From Henricia sp. BOLD:AAB3569 (Eukaryota; Echinodermata; Asteroidea; Spinulosida; Echinasteridae): a DNA stretch of 64,000 nucleotides. Of this stretch, positions 37,101 to 46,100 are shown in pieces (position 1 is the first letter of the stretch; each line of letters begins with the position of its first letter). Where the stretch lies: positions 1,426,001-1,490,000 of the forward strand of contig JBBELK010000060.1 of assembly GCA_037783545.1 (NCBI GenBank), given 5' to 3'. Below the pieces are notes generated by a model, which made no database searches, was not told the DNA's origin, and was given only the letters and a program-made list of their open reading frames with translations. The translations under genes were made by a program, and so were the position numbers.

Positions 37101-40100
37101 AGCGTCATAACCCTGTCGATTAAATGACCTGCCAGCCTTTTAATCATTTCTTGTTTTTAATCGACTGGCATTAATCCTTGACGGATTTTTACGTTCTTGG
37201 TACCAAATGAAAGCTGATAACTTTTTCTATTCTTGAAAAATACCTATTTAACTTTAAAAAAAAAAATTTACGCCCAAATCGGCCCAAACACGGGCAGTGC
37301 AACTTTAACCTTTGAACCTTATTTCAACAAGGACACTTTAAACTAATGTACGAATAAACGCTTCGGTAATCAATAGTAACGTACCATGCCACACGAAGTT
37401 GTTGTTCCCAATACGGGTGAAGTGTATCCATGGATTCCGTACTTCGGTCAACAAAACTCGCTTCATCGGCTCGTCTGATGAACGAGAGAAAAAAGTAAAT
37501 AACAAAATTAAATTAGACATTAAAGCCATGAAAAGCTCGGGCCGAAGAGCGAGCCCAGAAAGAGCGCGGCAAACGGCAGATGAACCTTTGAAAAAATATT
37601 CCCACGGAAATATTCTGACTGATGATAGCAGATATTAGATCCATCAACTCGATCTCTACTCTAAAATTTATACCAGATAAAGTGCAAATGAAATCACTAA
37701 ATAAGTAAAGAGCATTTACTGCCTGGGACATCGCAGATGCATGGGCTCAGATTATGAAAACACGGAATGGCTAGTGATCTGATTTTTAGTCAGTGATAAA
37801 AAAAAAGTAAACAAAGAAAAAAATGAAAATATGCATCCAGCTACATACAAGAGGAAACGAGGAAACCCCCATACACATTTAAACATTAAAAAAAAGTATA
37901 TAGGGAATCGACTGTAAAAGGAAATTTCACATGTCCGTATAGTGTGTTGCACAATACTATAAACGCACGAGCTGTCTTCCCAAACAGCATTCTGAATTTT
38001 ATAAAACTGATTCAGGACTGAAAATTATTGTTTGTAAATAAGAGCTACCTTACAATTTATGCTTATTTTTTCAATGACGAGCCATTATTGTACCGACGTG
38101 TAGTTATATTATTTGTTTTGCCTAAGCTATTTGCTGATAATTTTCGGAACGGCGAAAATTAACGAAATTTCCTTTGTTATTATTACATAACGAGATGTTT
38201 GTGGAATTTTTGCAAAGTTTTTGGTTGTTTTTCTTTGTCGTTTTTGTGAGATAACATCCTCAGAAAACGAGAAAGTGTCTATTTTTCTCAAGGTTAAATT
38301 GTCTCTGCGGACCGAACAACAACAATAATACCATAATAGGTGTACTTTTTGCTGATGATTAACTCAACTATGAAACTTAAACTTGAAATTTACCTTTCGT
38401 ATTTTGGAACTGTTTGACAACGACTTGCAGCGACTCCCTAGTTCTTGTCGCGTTTTCATCCAGTGATAGCCGACTCTAAAAGCAGAAATCGTAAAATTAT
38501 AGTGTCATTTGAAGATGACACTTTTAACAGGTCTGTCGGATGCCGGCATTCAAAGAACCACCCATCGATCGCATTCGGATGGTCTGGTTGAATGCTTTAA
38601 CATAACTCTATACGTCCACTGATTGCATCGGTTACTAAAGGACGCGATACATGTAGTTTTCTCAAAACATCCCCACCCTGGCGATGTTCGTGTCAGATAT
38701 GATCGATTTCAATGACATGTGTACGAGGCTATAACCACGGGTCGACCTGCATGGGGAAGCTACTCTGACGCACACACAGATCAATCGGACGCATGTGACA
38801 TCTTGTTCGAAATCCTGATGCATTATCCTCGTATAACATACATTCACTGAGACTACACCAAACCATGGCCGAGCGGTCTAGTGATTCGAACTCAATGCTT
38901 TGGTTAGTTCTGTAGGTCGTGGGTTCGAATCCGGGTCTGCCCGTGTCCGTGGTGCGTGTGCCCTTGGGCAAGGCACTTTGCCATGAATTGCCTCTCTCAG
39001 AGAGGAGACGGGTGCCACTGAGTGGAACATTATCACCCATTGAAACGACAATGGTGGACAGAGACACTATCTTGTGATCTAAGAGCCATCAGCATGTCGC
39101 CCAACGGCATCCAAGCTACGGGACATAGATAGTAAGGGTCCAGAGGTGAATTGCAATAAAGAAAGTTTAGATGTTTTAACCATCGTAACTCTGACACCGC
39201 TATATCCCCTTCAGTCACAGGAATTGACAGAAAAAGAAGCCCCTTTTCAACAAAAAATGTACGCAACCATGAATTGTATAATCAGGCCACTATAGCTTCC
39301 GTTTTTCCCCCACAAATAGTTCTTTTCATCATAGCATAACTAGCTCAAAATATCCACACCTTATTTCACAGTGTAATATAATCTGACATAAGCTACGCCA
39401 ACTTCTTTAACCCTGACACTCCTGAATCCTCTAAAATCAATTCGATTTTTCACACACGCTATAGTGGGTGGCTAGGGTAGGGTTTAATCATGTATATCGA
39501 CCTAAGCTTTTTAATTGTTGACAAATGCAAATAAACGATGTATAGAACATTTAAATTGTCTGACATACGTTGTACTCACCGTGGCGCCGTAGAACCTCAC
39601 GTTTCTGACGCTGCGCATGAACACATCCGCCATCTCGGTGTCACTGTAACGGAAGTCCTCCAACCTACGAGGTGGATCCAGCTGGGCCAGTTCGAGAATG
39701 GACGCATTCAGAGCCAGGGCGAGCACAAACATGGAATCGTATGACTGGGACAGCACGTCTCTGGCACTGTAGTCTTTGCTCGTAATCAATGTCTTTACGT
39801 AGGCCTTCTGTTCTGGCCTTGGTTTCTGGACAATTTCGCATTTCAAAACAAATGTCAACAACCGCAGCATAAAACTCTGGACACCAACGCAGTAAAAAAA
39901 CCGTGATTTTCACAAAAAATATTTGTAAATTTATTTTAGAAAATAACGTGTTCTTACAATCCCTCCATAGTTGATCATATCCACGTCCGCTTCCTTGTAG
40001 AACCCGTGAAACGCAATGTGGAACCGAAGAACCTGCTCAAGTTCCTGCGAAGTGCAGGTGGAGTAATTCGTAAAGGTGTGGCGCCACCAACCGTCGTTGA

Positions 40101-43100
40101 TCCAGCCATTTAGGATCCAGATAATGTGAGGACCAAAGAAACGCATTCGATACGCCTTGAGAACAGAAAATAATTATAGAGTTGACGTTTGGTTGGTATT
40201 TTTTTGTTTCTTTAATGGGTTTATTGAACTTCAAATAGCAGCCCATAGGCTGAATTGCAAAGAACCATCCGTCGTTCTCAATCGAACGGTCTGGTCGAGT
40301 GCTTTAACATATGTGCATTGGTTGCATTGGTCACCAAAGGACGCAATCCAGAAGCTTTCTTAAAACATCCCCGTCTTTTCAAAAGATTATTTTATTAATT
40401 CGCAGCTCGTAACTAGCTGAGTTACATGAAGCTTACAAGTGCACTGAACCGTGTACACAGGGGTTTATGGGGTACTTGCATTGTTGTCCTATTTTCCCTT
40501 TTCTTTATAATTCCTCTGTGGGGTACCACTGTTCCTTTTGAATTTCTTTATGGGGTACCATTGTTCCATTGTCTTTGGTACCCCACAAGTGTGTCCGTGT
40601 TAGGCCCTTCCACCATACATAGTGGGTGGTACCAATGGCAGCCGACGGCCAAGGACATGCACCGGGAAATCCCCTTTCTTTTCATGAAAGAATGCTCTGG
40701 GGTCTTTTAAGTGCGTTGTACAACACATTGGACCAACGGCTTTGCATCCCTTTCGAAAGATGGAGCAGTTGTGGTTGAGTGCATTCGTCAAGGTACTACG
40801 GCCGGGTATCGAACCGCAACACCGAGTTTCACCCTTGTTGTTGCGAGTGAAAACCTGAACCATTCGGCCACGGTACCAAGTTACAACTCGACCAAGTTAC
40901 AGTCTAACACCGCCTGTGTTCAGACGGTCACAACCCCTCGAGGGATTCTAAGTTTTGGGGTGTCGGCTACACACCCCCCCCCCCCCCCCCCCAAGTTTTT
41001 ACTCGAGGGTTTGAAACCTCCGACGAACCCTCGAGGGAACGGCCTCCGTGTAGACATGCCTAATGTCATCCGGGAAAAAAATCACACACAAAAGTAATAT
41101 ATCGCGCCTCTATGTTCCGCGTGCTTACGACTTGACAACCTATAGGCAAAGTGGGGTGTTATGGCCGAGCGGTCTAGTGCGTTGAACTCAAGTTCCTGTA
41201 CGTGTCAGTACTAGAATGTGGGTTCGATTCCGGGCCGTGACGGGTGTGGCACTTGTGCTCTTGAGCAAGGCACTTAATCACACTTGTTCCGTCCTTCGGA
41301 AGGGATGTAAAGCCGTTGGTCCAGTGTGTTAGGTTTCGGTAACGCACTCTAAAGATCCCAGAGCATTCTTAGAAGTTGATAGTTATTCGAATATCTATGT
41401 TAATTGATCCCATTCCTGTAATTGGCGGTCCTTCCGTTGTTGAAGGTGGTGAATAAATAAAAATAAAAAAAATAAAAAGTTCATGAAGTACATGACGCCA
41501 ATATATTTATAGAAACTGATAGCTTACTGGATCCTTGGCACGGCACCCGAAGGGACTCGCGCTTTTCCCCCATACATCAGGCACGAGTTAGTAAAGCTTT
41601 TTGCCTTCCATTATTCAATAATGTTACAATGTCAAACCACGGTTACTTGGCGGATGGTACCTAATTAAGGGCTTCTGACATTTCCTGGGGCACTGATGTA
41701 GTTGAACTCATAGATCTGCGCCTAATGAACTTTGGCTATTATAGGAAAAGTAAGTACACAGCATGTATATCCTTGAGATTTTTTCATCGACGCCACGAAA
41801 TGTTGCCAAGCATTTTTCCTTAACAGAAAGCTTTCTGACATCCATATGGCATATGGACTAGTACAGACCGAATCGAATAGCCGCCATTTCGTGGGGCGGT
41901 TTTTTTGTTCCTTGAGGACATACATGTTTGCACATATTGTGCTTCCATTAAGCAAACATACGTGTACATGTTATATAGCTTTTGCGGTGGGGTACAAAGG
42001 TTTCATATGGGTTTTGCAGGCCAGATTTAGTGAACAAGGGGCCAATTCCATTTATATACTTCCATATATTCAAACGGAGCTTAGGTCTCCAGCATACATA
42101 GTGCCTATCGAACTACAAAATAAAACATTCGATTTTAGTTTTGTGCAGAATAATTATTTTAACCTGACTTTAACCGTACTTGACGTTTAATATTTAACCA
42201 GAAAAAGCCTGTTAAATTAATTTAAAACAAGCGGAATTCGGCGGTTACTTTTAGTTTTAATTCGAATTTTTTATATGCTACTGATAATGTCTATATCCAT
42301 GAGCAAAGTTAATTCAGAAAACCTTTAAAATCCATGCATGTTTTTTTGTGTGTTGAAAGAATCTGAATAAATGGTGTGATAAAAAAAATCGTTTGCACCT
42401 TCAGTTGGTAATTTCTCCTGGCCACAAAGGTACAATTTTTCACGGAAAAAATCATTGTTCCATTGCTGTCAATACTTTTAGTCGGGTTTTTCTTGTCAAC
42501 TCATGAAGTAAACTTTTTGGTATAGCAAATGATGTAATGGGCTTTTAGCCTGGATTATGTCGCTAAGAGGTTTTGGATCCATTATTCCATCCATCATGTG
42601 GTACAATTTAACTCATTTTGAAGTCTTCAATCTTCGCCTTATCACAAAACCGGTTGTTTGAACGTCTGTACTTGGATCGTTGCATTTACGTGAGCAAACA
42701 TACATTACGGTACATATCGGTCTCTGTCAACTTGCCAACTGCCAGTGTTTACACGCGGTTTAAAAAGCAAATCATATCAGAATGCTGATGTATAGCTTAT
42801 TTTATCAGTTGGTAACGTGTATGGACACCTTTTGAAGCAAGGCTGGCTGCACCTGCCTCCGTAAGAGGCGCTGAGGCAAGTGTTACATATGAAATTATAC
42901 ATAGAGGAAAGTGTGGATCAGATATAGGCCTAACATCAACCGACCGGCTACTTACTTCACCTTCCAAAATCGCGGTCCAAATGTACGTAGCACATCACAT
43001 CGGCTGCTAAAAACACTGCATGCACTGCATGCGTATTTGACAAATACCGAATTTCGTGGCAGGCGCTTTTTATCCAAAGTCGTTTTCGATTCCCGAGACG

Positions 43101-46100
43101 TGAATATCCTTACCATGCATTGATTACGAACAGAGGTAATGCAAACCAAAAGAAAGTGGTTTGAACGCCCTAGCCGAAGGTCTGTTGTGTACACAGTTTA
43201 ACAGCATCCGCATTCACCACTCGTAAGATGGAACATGATTCCACAGAGATGCGTGGCTTGCCAAAGCGAAAAAAACACTTAAAAGTAGGCTACTTTAAAT
43301 GGAGATGAATGGGAAATTACCATTCTGAACTGATTTAAAGTGGAACAATGCAAAGTCGAGCCCAATCCATCTATCTATAATGGTTCTTTCTCGGATACTC
43401 ACAACCGTTAAAAATAGAGGGACTTGGTAAACGATCGCAAATATAAGGTTGAAGTATATACCCGAGAAACAGGAAACATTGTACCAAACAAGTGCAGCCC
43501 GTATATTATTGTTATACAAAGAACAAGGAATATTATCCACTAAATGCGGACACGAACTTTACCAAAAATGGCAATCGACTACTAAAGTGTGACGTCAGTT
43601 GCCGGGGTAATTGGGTCTAAACATTCGCTGGTAATCTAAAAGTCCTTTGCTAAAGCGCAGGTAAACAGTTTACCTTTTCACTTTAGTACTCTATAGCGAT
43701 GCCTTTGCCTTGAAGTATGGGCGCCGCCATTTTGACTGAGAACTTGCTAAATAATAACGCTTTTGCATGGGCATGAAGTGCACATTTCAAATAATGTATT
43801 AATAGCCATACGAAGTACTGTTATTAATTGCAACTCGCATCGAGATGTCGGGAGACATGTAATTCGCCAGATATGAACTAGTTATAATTACACAGTAGAG
43901 GAAAGTGTGGATCAGATATAAAATCAACCGACGGCTACTTACCTCACAGAAGAATTTGGACGCTGGCTTCTCGTAAAAGTGGGCAAATATTATCCTTGCG
44001 TCGTGGTTCTGAAACAGATTTTATAGGGAATTATAGTAAGGCCGAGTTCTATTCACTTGTTAACCATAGTTCAGGCAGCTACTTCGAACGATGGCTGATT
44101 TGCCGTTGTTAAACGCAATTTTTGTCTTGACAACTTGACATCAAAATATTCACATAACAGCTCCATTATGCATGGCTGAAAATTCCCATTCTAAGATTGA
44201 CTGGTTTTGGGTTTTTTTGTTCAATCAAAAAGTGGAAAATATTTGCTCTTTGCTCGGTGTTTAAAGTTATTCCAAAACAGTCAGGATAACTTGAAGACTA
44301 GAGCCACCTCCGAAAAAGTATTACATTTTGTACTTTGGAGGACTAAGCCTCAGTCATACTGGGTCGTACTATTAGGCCTACTGGATCGTGCGATTGGTGG
44401 CGATTTGGCCGACGTACGACCAATCGGCAATGTTTGCTACGATCTCCATTTGCAGTCACATACTGAGATTAATCTTATGGCTGGTTGTAGGTCGATCTTT
44501 TCCAACCAACGGTTGAGGAAGATCGATCGCAAGATCAATCGTAGGTAATCGTGCGACTAGTGGTGGCGACCTATAGCTGCGACCGCTCACATGACAGTTG
44601 GCACCACAAACCGTCAGGTGGCATGACCAGTTTCATGCGCGAATGTTGAACACTCGCGATCTCTCGGTGCAAATTAGCTTCACGATCTCATTATCTTGTA
44701 CGCTATACTGGCTGATGTGGTCTTACAATGTGATCGTGAATGAACTTGTGAACCTCTAACAATTCTGATTGAAAGTGCGAAGTAAACATAAATTGGAAAC
44801 TACCTTTAGGTTGTTGATTTGGGAACGGTGTTGATCCTTGTCTTTCACAGCTTCAACCGTAAGAATAGTTATGTCGCCTTCTTCGAGCGTCTTTTGCAGG
44901 TGTTCGCTGTTCTGTTAATTAATAAGAAAAATACGGGTGTGCTGCAAAACGTAAACTTCGGCTTACTGCTCGATATTGCGGAACTCAATATTATGCACAG
45001 AGTTGCTTACTTATAGCACTTGTCATACCATTTAAGTCTGACTTTCGATAATCCATAACTTATTCAAAAGTGGTTGTGCCACAACGACCAAAGCAGTCCA
45101 CTCGTGAGTTACCCGATGAGATACTAATATTAAAGGCGTAGACGCCCTCAGGCTCCCCCACGTATACCTGATGGGCATGGTGATATCATATCATATGTAA
45201 TCTTTTTCTCATTACCATTATGAAATTTTGCGTTCCCACTCCGTAGATATATTCGAGGATATCATCAAAAATCATCGATGTTTGGTAAACTATTTTCATC
45301 TGCTTCCATAAAGTATTGCAGTGATTACCTTTTTGCTTGCACATTGGAGATTGCAAATTTCGTGTTTATTCCCATTGGCATGGATAGTATTTTGGGTGGG
45401 TATTTTATATGATTGTTCGGTTATAACCAGATCCATTTTCTAGAAAAACCTGAACAAGCTCCTTTAAGTTTGCCACTGTGGTTAATGAATCAAATAAATT
45501 TCGATTTTATCATAAAATTGAACTGAAGTTCATTCTAATATAAAAATTAATAATGGCATCACAGCAGGATCCAAATATTTGCATTATTGGCAATCAAATC
45601 AACTAAAGGCACAGGCTCGTCAGCAATGCGCGCGCGCCAAATTCGTGCCACGAAATACGATGCTCCATGCATGACGAGCCTATGCCTTTAACTGATGTTT
45701 ACTGCTTGGGGTGGCATGATTAGGAAGTGCAGTTCGTCACAAAGGTGTCCATATAGGAACCTTTAGATTGTCTGAACAACAATCTGGTGATACATGTTTG
45801 TTTGTTTATATATTCTCGTGCTCTTTGTGATACATTTTGATTAAGAATGCAACCACACCGATCTAAAAAGCTCAATATCTTCAAAGACAATGGCTGCTTT
45901 CGTCCATCCCATCTCCTTCATGAGAGCAAGGCGTGGCTGATTTAGGTCGTCCTCGAAAGTACCGCAGCGGAGAGTCAGTGGGAAGCGGGACTGGTTCAGT
46001 AAAGTAGGCGAGCTACCTAGGGTGACCTGTTGCGGAGAAAAGAAGGCAAATATATTAAAGCCCTAAATACATGTATATCATGTTGCAGTGACCCAGAATT

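Noticed and set aside
38866-38945. tRNA-Leu or tRNA-Ser gene
   Set aside because: Good A and B boxes but no pairing acceptor stem, and the same sequence continues into a body shared with three other copies, so it is a SINE.
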